In this document: in pieces, positions 1 to 7,016 of the stretch
Numbering within the stretch: the first letter of the stretch is position 1
Layout: every line of letters begins with the position of its first letter
Source of the DNA: Lachnoclostridium sp. UBA3775
GTDB taxonomy: Bacteria; Bacillota; Clostridia; Lachnospirales; Lachnospiraceae
Direction of reading: 5' to 3'
Length of the DNA stretch: 11,733 nucleotides
Assembly: GCA_002369525.1 (NCBI GenBank)
Contig: DFFN01000017.1
Location: 1-11,733 of the forward strand
Notes under the pieces: model-generated
What the model saw: only the letters and a program-made list of their open reading frames with translations
The model's database searches: none
Told to the model about the DNA's origin: nothing
Made by a program: the position numbers and the translations under genes

Positions 1-352
1 TCATGACTGCACAGAGCGCAGGCTCGATCCCGCCATAATCCTGTTTTAAAATGTAACCCTTGGCGCCGATCTTAAAGGCTTTTACAATATATTCGTCGTC
101 GGAAAATGTTGTAAGATAAAGTATTCTGGCATTTTGATCCTTCTCAAGTATCTTTTCTCCCGCCTCGAGACCTGACATGCCCTGCATTCTGATGTCCATC
201 AAAAGAACGTCGGGATGATGTTCTTCGTAAAGTGAAATCCCTTCCTCGCCGCTGCCGCCGATCGCCGCGATCTCGATCTTTCCTGTGTTTTCGAGTATTG
301 TCTTAAGTGACAGCGCAACAAGCCTGTCGTCATCGATCACAACTATTTTCAT
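1..352 (-). CDS. Response regulator receiver domain, NarL/LuxR-type (3' end outside window)
   Basis: This is the N-terminal 117 residues of a two-component response regulator; the rest lies beyond the left edge. The start MKIVVIDDDR carries the acidic pocket (D7, D8, D9). D53 in LLMDIRMQGMSG is the expected phosphoacceptor, T81/T82 in LYLTTFSDDEY the conserved switch Thr, and K103 in GYILK the conserved Lys. The MDIRMQGMSG and AFKIGAKGYILK forms are typical of NarL/FixJ-type regulators, so a C-terminal LuxR-type helix-turn-helix is expected but is not in view. The gene lies 28 bases downstream of the kinase gene on the same strand, so the two are almost certainly cotranscribed and cognate. 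The ribosome binding site is modest (GAAAGG). The sensed signal and the target genes are not shown by the sequence. The ABC exporter at 6037-9267 is a candidate target by analogy with similar systems. Confidence 0.93.
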   Translation of the reverse strand, partial: MKIVVIDDDRLVALSLKTILENTGKIEIAAIGGSGEEGISLYEEHHPDVLLMDIRMQGMSGLEAGEKILEKDQNARILYLTTFSDDEYIVKAFKIGAKGYILKQDYGGIEPALCAVM

Positions 353-380
353 GGTATTGCCTTTCTTTTTGGTACTCCCG

Positions 381-1454
381 TCACTTCATAATGCTTGCGA
401 AAACCTTAAATCCGTCCCTTCCGGAGCTGATGTTTATGTTACCGTTTAAAGCTGATACACGGTCCCGCATGTTTGTAAGCCCTATCCCGCCGTCTGAATT
501 TACCGGACTGTCTTTGCAGACTCCGTTATCCTGCACCAGAAGAGTATACATTCCCGGGTGCTCCCTGGCGGTTATCAGCGCCCTGTCGCCGTTACTGTGC
601 TTGATGATGTTGTTTACGGCCTCTTTTACAAGGGCGATGAAACAATACTTTATGTTTCTGTTTATATTTTCCGAAATATCATATTCAAAGGTCACTGTGA
701 ATTTCTCGGAAAGCGGCGAGATCGCTTCGCGAAGAGAACGTTCGAGATCCACGGATTCGTCGTGTAAGTCATGCACGCTTTTTCTGACCTGGTTCATGGC
801 GTCGTCCAGGGTGTTTTTTATGCTTTCGAGCGGTTCCTTAAGATTCTCGTCCTTGTTTATTATCTGCAGCGCACCCGTCTGAAGTATTGTTCGGGTCAGC
901 ATATGTCCGACGTTGTCGTGTATCTCCCTTGCAATGCGGTTCCGCTCTTTAAGCGTTGCGAGGTGGACCTCTGCATCCTGAGCCTCAAGTATTCTCTGAT
1001 TCCTGCTTTTCAGCTCATTGTTATATTCCACCGCATTGTCTCTTGTCACTATCAGCTCGCGGGAAAGGTTTTCCATCCGCCCGTCAAGATATTCGATGAT
1101 AAATGAAACGGCCGTAAATACCGCTACGGTTAAGAGTATCGGCAGCGAAAGCCCGTTAAAATAGCGGAACAGAAAAGCCGGAAGAACCGATATGAAGATA
1201 GGGCTGAGCCGGTGTCTGAAAACATCATAAAGTATCACGGGGAGAAAGAAAAGAAAACTGTCGGATACGAAGCAGCCGCAGATGAAGGCCCCGGCGATCA
1301 GGTAAAGAATGATGCGGTTTTTGCCAATCTGCATCAGGGAACCGGCGGCAATCGCACAAAGCAGTGCAATCACGCTCCATGTAACGTCATACGATGTGAA
1401 TATGAGCGTTGCGCACATAAGCGTAATGATCAGTTTTTCAAACAGTTCGTTCAA
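381..1454 (-). CDS. Membrane sensor histidine kinase, NarL-partner type (HisKA_3)
   Basis: A 357-residue sensor kinase that autophosphorylates a His and passes the phosphate to the regulator encoded just downstream. Residues about 8-121 are hydrophobic, with roughly five or six membrane helices and almost no extracytoplasmic domain, so it probably senses within or at the membrane. A short helical linker (about 125-165) leads to the HisKA_3 dimerisation box LKERNRIAREIHDNVGH, with H179 as the phosphorylation site. The ATPase domain follows, with N-box KEAVNNIIKH (E278, N281, N282), G1 box DNG (309-311) and G2 box GGIGL (322-326). The start is TTG, not ATG: GGAGGAG (1461-1467 on the plus strand) sits 6 bases before the TTG, while the first in-frame ATG is residue 13 and would cut into the first helix. 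This compact multi-helix plan resembles intramembrane-sensing kinases such as DesK or LiaS, but no specific orthology is claimed. Confidence 0.93.
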   Translation of the reverse strand: MNELFEKLIITLMCATLIFTSYDVTWSVIALLCAIAAGSLMQIGKNRIILYLIAGAFICGCFVSDSFLFFLPVILYDVFRHRLSPIFISVLPAFLFRYFNGLSLPILLTVAVFTAVSFIIEYLDGRMENLSRELIVTRDNAVEYNNELKSRNQRILEAQDAEVHLATLKERNRIAREIHDNVGHMLTRTILQTGALQIINKDENLKEPLESIKNTLDDAMNQVRKSVHDLHDESVDLERSLREAISPLSEKFTVTFEYDISENINRNIKYCFIALVKEAVNNIIKHSNGDRALITAREHPGMYTLLVQDNGVCKDSPVNSDGGIGLTNMRDRVSALNGNINISSGRDGFKVFASIMK

Positions 1455-1476
1455 AATAAACTCCTCCGCAAAACAG

Positions 1477-1505
1477 ATAATAGCACAGTTCTTCGGCTTT
1501 TGTAA
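1477..1505 (-). promoter_or_regulatory. Sigma-A promoter of the kinase-regulator operon
   Basis: Read on the minus strand, TTACAA (1505-1500) and TATTAT (1482-1477) are separated by 17 bases, with TGC just before the -10 (extended -10). The predicted transcription start near 1470 leaves a very short leader that begins just before the GGAGGAG ribosome binding site. The elements are seen directly; promoter activity is inferred. Confidence 0.6.
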
Positions 1506-1552
1506 AGAAGGAGATTTTATTTCCGGTCGGGAGTATCAAAAATTTTTTTAAT

Positions 1553-1571
1553 GGTGCACTTTTGGTGCACC
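1553..1571. repeat. GGTGCAC tandem direct repeat, 11-bp spacing (candidate operator)
   Basis: GGTGCAC occurs at 1553-1559 and again at 1564-1570, a period of 11 bases or about one helical turn; the second copy extends to the palindrome GGTGCACC. The repeat lies at the place where a -35 element would be expected for the TATAAT at 1580-1585, and no good -35 hexamer is seen there. It is also in the divergent region between the kinase operon and the large orphan gene. Site spacing and placement suggest a protein binding site, most simply an activator that replaces the missing -35. The binding protein is unknown. It could instead be a mobile-element end, but no matching copy is seen elsewhere in the window. 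Confidence 0.4.
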
Positions 1572-1579
1572 TTAGGGTT

Positions 1580-1585
1580 TATAAT
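1580..1585 (+). promoter_or_regulatory. Probable -10 element of the large orphan gene
   Basis: A consensus TATAAT at 1580-1585 with no upstream TG and no recognisable -35 at 16-18 bases; the region at that distance falls in the GGTGCAC repeat. A start near 1592 would give a leader of about 98 bases before the ATG at 1690. That leader contains a possible five-codon reading frame (ATG at about 1591) but no clear hairpin or riboswitch that I can recognise. Confidence 0.5.
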
Positions 1586-1689
1586 GCAACATGTTAAGTA
1601 AATCGTGAATGGTTTCCCAAAACAACTTTCATCGATGTTATATCGAAAATAAAGACATAGAGTTTTAATGGTAAAAGGAGGAAAAAAAT

Positions 1690-4600
1690 ATGCCAAGAAA
1701 AACTGAGGAAGAAATCAAGAAGTTGCCTTTAAAAGATCAATACTATGCAAAGGATCCGATGAATGAGTTTAAACCTGAGAATATTTTTTCAAAGGATTCA
1801 ATCAAACATATCAATGAATGCATCCTGGGCAAGGAAGATAGTGAGAATACATTCATTGAATCCCAGAGTGGATTTGATACACGTTCCTTACTCTTTATGT
1901 GGATCATGGCCAAAAAGGATAAGACACCGGACGATATTCTTAAAATGGACGCCGAGGAAGTAAAGTCTTTTGTTCCTGATTTTGAAAAGGATGTCACAGA
2001 AAACATTCCACTTTTCTCCGGGGAAGGAGCTGAGCTTAGTGAGGAACAAAAACTCAAAAGTGCTGAAGCATGGGGAGAAATCATCGGAAAAGCTTCCAAA
2101 ATGATATCCGAAAAAGTCTCGATACCAAGTCATAAGGATATTAAGGATGATAAAATCAAGAAAAATACACCATTGGAATTCAAAGCTTTTTTCTATAATA
2201 GTAATCTGGCCATATGTGATGAGCTGGGATACACAGCGAAAATGCTGAGAAATGGTATTCAGTTTAGACTTGCTCCAAATAAAGATGATAAAGGCAAAAG
2301 CATAAAAGATGAGAAATTAAGTACTGCACTTAATAAAGGCTTTGACAGTCAGTTCCCGGAGCGTAAAGGACATATCACCGGTGTTACAGAATCTTTAAAT
2401 AGTGCTGATATAGTAAGAAAACTTTTAAAATATAGCAATGCTCCGGATGAAAGCCGAGATGTCAAAGTAACATGTAAGCTTCTGCTGGAGCTGCAGATTT
2501 TCCCCGGGATTGAAGGAAAACAGCTTTGTAATGGTTCCCAGGCGCAATGGAAAAAAATAACTAAAGAGGCTGAAAATGCATATAATACACTTGATAAAGA
2601 CTTTAAGCTTGATCTGTTAGATCAGAAAGATTTGAATGCTGCCTTCGCATTTCCGTTTGATGAGCTCAAGAAAAAAAAGCCGGATGTAGCAGAGAGGCTC
2701 CTCAGTACTCTGACAACAAAATTTCCCAAAGTGGAAGGCTTCCAGAATGCGAAAAAGCAATTTGAAAAGGAAAGAATAGAAGAGCAGGCCAGACTTGAGG
2801 AGGAAAGACTTAAGAAGGAGCGTGAACTTAAAGCACAACAGGAGAAAATACGCCGGCAGGAATATGATACTAAACTCAACGGAGACTTCTTTGAAGCACT
2901 TGACAAAGTCGATTTAAACGTAGCTAAAACTGACTGGTGGGATATAGACAGGATCAATGTTCCGCTTATAGCCAGCAATGGGGTTCCTTATGTCAGATGC
3001 ACCGAAGACATCAAAACAGACACCGACGAATATTGGGCAACAAAATATTGTGAGCAATATTTGGACAAAATCATGTATGCCCAGAAAAAACTTGGAACCA
3101 TTGGCCAAATGAATTATGGCGGCACCGAGGTTCCGATGAGAACGGAATTTTATGAGCAGTTTTCGGTAGTTGATCCTGCAAGTAAAGACGGCAAAATGAT
3201 CAGCGTTCCTAAACTGGCAGAAAGAACAATTCAAAAGAATATTGAAGCCGGAACGCTGCCGGGAGAAGCCGGAGATTATAGTAAATATAACAATAATACA
3301 AGGCATATCGTGAAGGAAACGATGCAGATGATCTTAATGAACGCAATCGCTCAGGGACAGGCAATGGTGTTCAGGCCCAAGCTTCGTGGTGACATGTCCA
3401 AAGTGCCCCAGGAACGTAAAGTCATCACAATCCAGTGCTATAAAGATGAGGCTAAGCGAGAGAGGGAAAGACAGAACTGGTGGAAAGTTGCCGAGGCAAA
3501 GGAACAGGAAAGAGTCGAAGCACAAAGGAAGAGATACCAGCGGGAAAAGGAAGCCTATGAAGATATGGTTGCCCGTAACCAGGCTCTTCAGCGTAATATA
3601 GATGACAGTAGGAGCAAGGAGAGAATGGCCGGTGGCGCGAAGATTCGTACACTGACTGCCATGATCAACATAAAACCGACAAGCGATGACTTCTTTGACA
3701 GAAAAATAGCAAGAGTTAACGACAGTCCGTATATGTCCATTAAGTTAAATGAGTACGGATATGCGGATAATTTCGGTGAAAGCGAAGCTCAGTTCGATAC
3801 TATGTTTGGACTTCTTAACGCTGAGCAAAGTTCTCTTGCATCACAGAAAAAAGATTTTATTCATCCGGACTTTACTCAGGACTCACAGCGCTTCCTCGCG
3901 GGTATAAAGGTGCAGGATCCCAAAACCGGTAAAATGGAGACTGCATTCCAGGTTGCCTGCAACACTGTCATGGCTAATATTAATGCCGGAAAACTCGGAG
4001 ATGTAACGCTGGAATCCATGATTAAAAAGGGCGCCATGAAGAATATCATGAAGGCCGTTGTTATGGATGCCATTCAGAAGCGTCAGGCTGTTGAGGTTCC
4101 GACATATTTCGAGGATAGTCACGGTTATGTTGAAGACTATGAAACCGTAAAGATCAAGCCGATGGATGAGAAGGAATTTAAGGCTTATCAGGAAAAAGAA
4201 AAGAACCGCATGGCTGAGCAGGCAAAAGAAACCGAGAAGATCTCTGATGAAGAATATATAAAGGACTTCAATAAGGAAGATAAGGAAGCCTACAAAGAAG
4301 CACAAAAATATACAAGTATTTACGATCAGATCTGGGAGGATTATAAGGAATACTCTTCCATGATGAAAGAAACTTTCAGACGAGAAAGAGAACAAAAAGC
4401 AAAAGAACTTGCAGCGCTCCGTGAAAAACGTGAAGCACAACGTGAAGCCATTAGAATTGAACGCGAGATGAAGGAGCTTGAAGAAGCACAGCAGAGATAT
4501 ATTGAACAGCAGTATGAGATTGGAAAAGAGGATAATAAAGTCAATGCTGATGTTCGAAATGTTGTCGGCAAAGAGCAGAAGAATATTAACAACATTATCA

Positions 4601-5757
4601 AACAGGATCTGAAGGACCTCAAAAATGCCGATCCTGTTAAGGAAGCTAAGAAGGATGCAAAGCTTCCTAAAGGAGTTAAAGATAACTACGGTCTTGACGA
4701 GAGAAGAGGCTCTGCTAAAGAATTCCTTGAGAAATGGAAAAAAGGCCTCGAAACAACGCGTATATTGGCCGGAGGATCTTCACACGAGCTGACGCATCTG
4801 AAGCGTATGGTTGACCGAACAATTGAACTGCTTGATAAAATCGAAGACGACAACAAAAAGGGTAATTTCAGCCTCGAAAACTGCCGCTTAAGAGATGAGA
4901 TGATGAATAAGCTTGGAAGGGCAGCAGAGGAATACATTTCTGATAAACGTGGTGTAAAGCATCAGAACGATGAAAATTGGAGACCTTTCTGGGATATGGG
5001 TAAAAAGCGTTTTGAGTCAGCCCTTATACTCTCAGCTTATGTGAAGAATTATAACAAGAATTATGCACTTGATGGTAAGACAGAGTATTCTCAGAAGCTT
5101 AAGGAGATCAAAAATATCAATTTTAGGACTGTAGAGCGTAATTTTGAAACCATGACGTATGATCCGTTGGATCCAAAAGAGTGGCTGGAAATGATCAAGG
5201 ATGTAGACAACATTCGAAGAGAACCCCAAAAAGGCATGAAGGAATCAAAGGCCAAAGCGATTAAGGAAAATCAGAAGCAGGACATCCGGAACATAGAAGA
5301 TGCTGTTGTAGGCTTTATTGTTTCAAAATTTGCTCTTTCTGATCTGGAGAAGAATAAGGGCGAATTTTATAATGAAGAGCATGCACGACTTGTTTTTGAC
5401 GATTATGCGAAAAGACTCAAAGAAAGCAAACTTTTCGGCCAGTTTATGGAAACCATTAAGGGCAAGGATGACTTTGAGAAGGCAATGAACCTCAAAAAAC
5501 TCGCTGAATCCAAAGATGGTGACAAGCTTATAAAGGAATACGCAAAATTGATGCGTGCGAATAAAAATAAAAAGAAAGAAGAGGCATCAGCTAAAAAATC
5601 AGAAGCAGAAATAAAGAAGGAAGCTCCTAAGGTTGAGGCACCGAAAAACGAAGCTCCGAAGAATGACGCTCCTGACAAAAAGAATAACAGCGAAATTAAT
5701 AAAAATAAGATTCGCAGAAGAAATTCCTTCTCCGGACATGGTTTGGGAGGCTTTTAA
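1690..5757 (+). CDS. Large charged coiled-coil protein of unknown function (1355 aa)
   Basis: I do not recognise a family. AGGAGG at 1676-1681, 8 bases before the ATG, fixes the start. There is no signal peptide or membrane segment, so a cytoplasmic protein is predicted unless export is non-classical. Visible layout: a mixed helical N-terminal region (1-350); a Glu/Arg/Lys coiled coil (about 352-395); module A (about 395-585); a second coiled coil (about 585-645); module B (about 655-830), which resembles A; a third coiled coil (about 890-945); a helical C-terminal region (about 1005-1290) with HELTH at 1032-1036; then a Lys-rich tail with EAPK-type repeats (about 1291-1330) and a basic, Gly-rich end, RRRNSFSGHGLGGF. 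Parts of the gene are AT-rich relative to neighbours (sampled 60-base lines about 28-50% GC). It is monocistronic, ending 38 bases before a strong terminator. A scaffold, a cytoskeletal-type protein or a secreted effector are all possible; none is shown. Confidence 0.9.
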   Translation: MPRKTEEEIKKLPLKDQYYAKDPMNEFKPENIFSKDSIKHINECILGKEDSENTFIESQSGFDTRSLLFMWIMAKKDKTPDDILKMDAEEVKSFVPDFEKDVTENIPLFSGEGAELSEEQKLKSAEAWGEIIGKASKMISEKVSIPSHKDIKDDKIKKNTPLEFKAFFYNSNLAICDELGYTAKMLRNGIQFRLAPNKDDKGKSIKDEKLSTALNKGFDSQFPERKGHITGVTESLNSADIVRKLLKYSNAPDESRDVKVTCKLLLELQIFPGIEGKQLCNGSQAQWKKITKEAENAYNTLDKDFKLDLLDQKDLNAAFAFPFDELKKKKPDVAERLLSTLTTKFPKVEGFQNAKKQFEKERIEEQARLEEERLKKERELKAQQEKIRRQEYDTKLNGDFFEALDKVDLNVAKTDWWDIDRINVPLIASNGVPYVRCTEDIKTDTDEYWATKYCEQYLDKIMYAQKKLGTIGQMNYGGTEVPMRTEFYEQFSVVDPASKDGKMISVPKLAERTIQKNIEAGTLPGEAGDYSKYNNNTRHIVKETMQMILMNAIAQGQAMVFRPKLRGDMSKVPQERKVITIQCYKDEAKRERERQNWWKVAEAKEQERVEAQRKRYQREKEAYEDMVARNQALQRNIDDSRSKERMAGGAKIRTLTAMINIKPTSDDFFDRKIARVNDSPYMSIKLNEYGYADNFGESEAQFDTMFGLLNAEQSSLASQKKDFIHPDFTQDSQRFLAGIKVQDPKTGKMETAFQVACNTVMANINAGKLGDVTLESMIKKGAMKNIMKAVVMDAIQKRQAVEVPTYFEDSHGYVEDYETVKIKPMDEKEFKAYQEKEKNRMAEQAKETEKISDEEYIKDFNKEDKEAYKEAQKYTSIYDQIWEDYKEYSSMMKETFRREREQKAKELAALREKREAQREAIRIEREMKELEEAQQRYIEQQYEIGKEDNKVNADVRNVVGKEQKNINNIIKQDLKDLKNADPVKEAKKDAKLPKGVKDNYGLDERRGSAKEFLEKWKKGLETTRILAGGSSHELTHLKRMVDRTIELLDKIEDDNKKGNFSLENCRLRDEMMNKLGRAAEEYISDKRGVKHQNDENWRPFWDMGKKRFESALILSAYVKNYNKNYALDGKTEYSQKLKEIKNINFRTVERNFETMTYDPLDPKEWLEMIKDVDNIRREPQKGMKESKAKAIKENQKQDIRNIEDAVVGFIVSKFALSDLEKNKGEFYNEEHARLVFDDYAKRLKESKLFGQFMETIKGKDDFEKAMNLKKLAESKDGDKLIKEYAKLMRANKNKKKEEASAKKSEAEIKKEAPKVEAPKNEAPKNDAPDKKNNSEINKNKIRRRNSFSGHGLGGF
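2872..3504 (+). other. Module A of internal duplication in the large orphan protein
   Basis: Residues about 395-605. It begins with the GDFF motif (398-401) after the first coiled coil, and contains VVDPASKDGKM (493-503), NIEAGTL (517-523), NAIAQGQAM (551-559) and a basic helical exit. The same order of motifs recurs in module B. Trp-rich WWDID (416-420) is unique to this copy. Confidence 0.55.
3652..4233 (+). other. Module B of internal duplication in the large orphan protein
   Basis: Residues about 655-848. Motifs parallel to module A: DDFF (666-669), VQDPKTGKM (741-749), NINAGKL (763-769), DAIQKRQAVEVP (793-804), then a charged helix ending in AKE. Identity outside these motifs is low, so the duplication is old. 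A still weaker third copy near residues 161-265 (AFF, then GKSIKDEKL) is possible but not convincing by eye. Confidence 0.55.
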
Positions 5758-5795
5758 TCTAAAAGATAATCACTATTTTGGTCAAGAAACCGGAG

Positions 5796-5836
5796 AAAGG
5801 GGCTGTCGCAACACTCTATTGCGACAGCCCCTTTTC
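5796..5836 (+). terminator. Intrinsic terminator of the large orphan gene
   Basis: A perfect 15-bp stem, AAAGGGGCTGTCGCA (5796-5810) with TGCGACAGCCCCTTT (5820-5834), and a 9-base loop, with the right arm running into TTTTC. It starts 38 bases after the stop codon. The A-rich left flank and T-run on the right make it able to work in both directions, but no gene converges on it here. Confidence 0.85.
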
Positions 5837-5916
5837 TGTGCTTTTGGCTACAATGCAAATGGTCGTTACTATATTGGTTTGAGGTATAAGTCAACAGGCT
5901 ATCCTTTCCGGGATTG

Positions 5917-5928
5917 TGACATTTGTCA
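5917..5928. promoter_or_regulatory. TGACA-TT-TGTCA palindrome, candidate regulator site for the exporter operon
   Basis: A perfect 12-bp inverted repeat centred at 5922.5, about 64 bases upstream of the predicted start of the exporter transcript. A dyad at this distance from a promoter is typical of a dimeric activator. The NarL-type regulator encoded at 1-352 is the obvious candidate, but that link is inference; no second copy was seen near the kinase promoter. Confidence 0.4.
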
Positions 5929-5951
5929 TATTAAGATGTTACGCCGTTCAC

Positions 5952-5980
5952 TTACATAGGAAAGACGCACATGCTATAAT
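5952..5980 (+). promoter_or_regulatory. Sigma-A promoter of the ABC exporter operon
   Basis: TTACAT (5952-5957) and a consensus TATAAT (5975-5980) with 17 bases between, and TGC before the -10 (extended -10). The predicted start is near 5987. The short leader holds a small GC-rich hairpin (GGGG 6010-6013 with CCCC 6019-6022, or an alternative GCCG/CGGC pairing) just upstream of the ribosome binding site. Confidence 0.7.
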
Positions 5981-6036
5981 GCAGTCAATAAATGTTAAAA
6001 CGGGAAGCCGGGGTACGGCCCCAAAAGGAGGACATC

Positions 6037-6984
6037 ATGCCGCAGACAGTAGTTAAGATTGAAAACCTGGTTAAACGCTATAAAGAGCTTATCGCTCTCG
6101 ACCATTTCGGACTCGAGATCATGCAGGGAGAGGTATTCGGCCTTCTCGGACCCAACGGTTCGGGCAAGACAACAACGATCAACTGCCTGCTATCGCTTTT
6201 GGAGTTTGACAAGGGCGAGATCAGCATCTTCGGAGAGAAGATGACGCCGACAAATTATGCCTTAAAGCGCCGTATCGGCATCATATCTCAGAACGTTGCG
6301 GTCTATGATGAGCTGACGGTGTATGAAAACATTGATTATTTCTGCGGGCTTTACATCAGCGATAAAAAGACCAGAAAAAAATATGTGGAGGATGCGATAA
6401 AGTTCGTCGGACTTGAGGATTTTACGAAATTCCGTCCAAAGAAGCTTTCGGGAGGCCTTTTAAGACGCCTGAATATAGCCTGCGGAATAGCCCATAAGCC
6501 CGAGCTCATCATACTTGACGAGCCTACGGTAGCGGTCGATCCCCAGAGCCGTAACAGGATACTTGAGGGTATCGTCGAGCTCAACAAGGCCGGTGCAACG
6601 ATAATCTACACCTCACACTACATGGAAGAGGTTGAGCAGATCTGTACAAGGATACTGATCATGGACAAGGGCAAGAAGATCGCACTCGGCACCAAGGATG
6701 AACTCAAGAAAATGATAAAGAACACCGAGACGGTCTATGTTGAAATGGATGCTCCGGACGAAGAGCTGACAAAACAAATGCAGGAGCTGCCTCATGTTTA
6801 CGAGGTCAGCTACAACGACGGAAAGCTTAAGGTGGCCTGCAGCGGCGGGAAGCATAACATGATCAGGATACTTGATGTGCTTCAGAAAAGGGATCTGAGC
6901 TTCGGAAGGGTTTACTCGGAGCTTCCGACATTAAATGATGTTTTCCTTGAGATAACAGGAAAGCAGTTAAGAGACGCAGAGTAA
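6037..6984 (+). CDS. ABC-2 type exporter, ATP-binding subunit
   Basis: A 315-residue ATPase that powers the exporter formed with the two permeases downstream; it acts on the inner face of the membrane. In order: Walker A GPNGSGKTT (38-46), Q-loop Q85, signature LSGGLLRR (137-144), Walker B IILDEP (158-163), D-loop VDPQ (167-170) and switch H194 in TSHYMEE. The ABC-A/DrrA-like form, with a C-terminal extension (about 215-315) after the ATPase core, is typical of drug, lantibiotic or lipid exporters. The start is set at 6037, where AAGGAGG (6025-6031) lies 5 bases upstream; an in-frame ATG at 5992 has no ribosome binding site and lies almost at the predicted transcription start. The signature has Leu where Gln or Met is usual, which is tolerated in this subfamily. 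Substrate unknown. Confidence 0.93.
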   Translation: MPQTVVKIENLVKRYKELIALDHFGLEIMQGEVFGLLGPNGSGKTTTINCLLSLLEFDKGEISIFGEKMTPTNYALKRRIGIISQNVAVYDELTVYENIDYFCGLYISDKKTRKKYVEDAIKFVGLEDFTKFRPKKLSGGLLRRLNIACGIAHKPELIILDEPTVAVDPQSRNRILEGIVELNKAGATIIYTSHYMEEVEQICTRILIMDKGKKIALGTKDELKKMIKNTETVYVEMDAPDEELTKQMQELPHVYEVSYNDGKLKVACSGGKHNMIRILDVLQKRDLSFGRVYSELPTLNDVFLEITGKQLRDAE

Positions 6985-7016
6985 ACACCGGCAACGTAAA
7001 GAGAAAGGTTGGAAAA

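Noticed and set aside
1586..1689. A riboswitch or leader-peptide attenuator in the long leader of the orphan gene
   Set aside because: Only a five-codon frame and a weak 5-bp inverted repeat (TCGAT/ATCGA) are seen; no terminator-like hairpin or known riboswitch core.
1690..5757. The orphan protein as a type VII (WXG100/LXG) or LPXTG-anchored secreted protein
   Set aside because: No WXG or LXG N-terminal domain, no signal peptide, no LPXTG, and no secretion genes nearby.
5796..5836. The GGGGCTGTCGCA hairpin as a mobile-element terminal repeat marking insertion of the orphan gene
   Set aside because: No matching sequence is found at the left side of the gene, and there is no transposase or target duplication; terminator is the simpler reading.
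5633..5959. A reading frame of about 108 codons across the end of the orphan gene and the following intergenic region
   Set aside because: It overlaps the orphan gene out of frame, runs through the terminator hairpin, and has no ribosome binding site.
5992..6036. An N-terminal extension of the ABC ATPase from the in-frame ATG at 5992
   Set aside because: It lies almost at the predicted transcription start and has no ribosome binding site; the ATG at 6037 has AAGGAGG at proper spacing and gives the usual family N-terminus.
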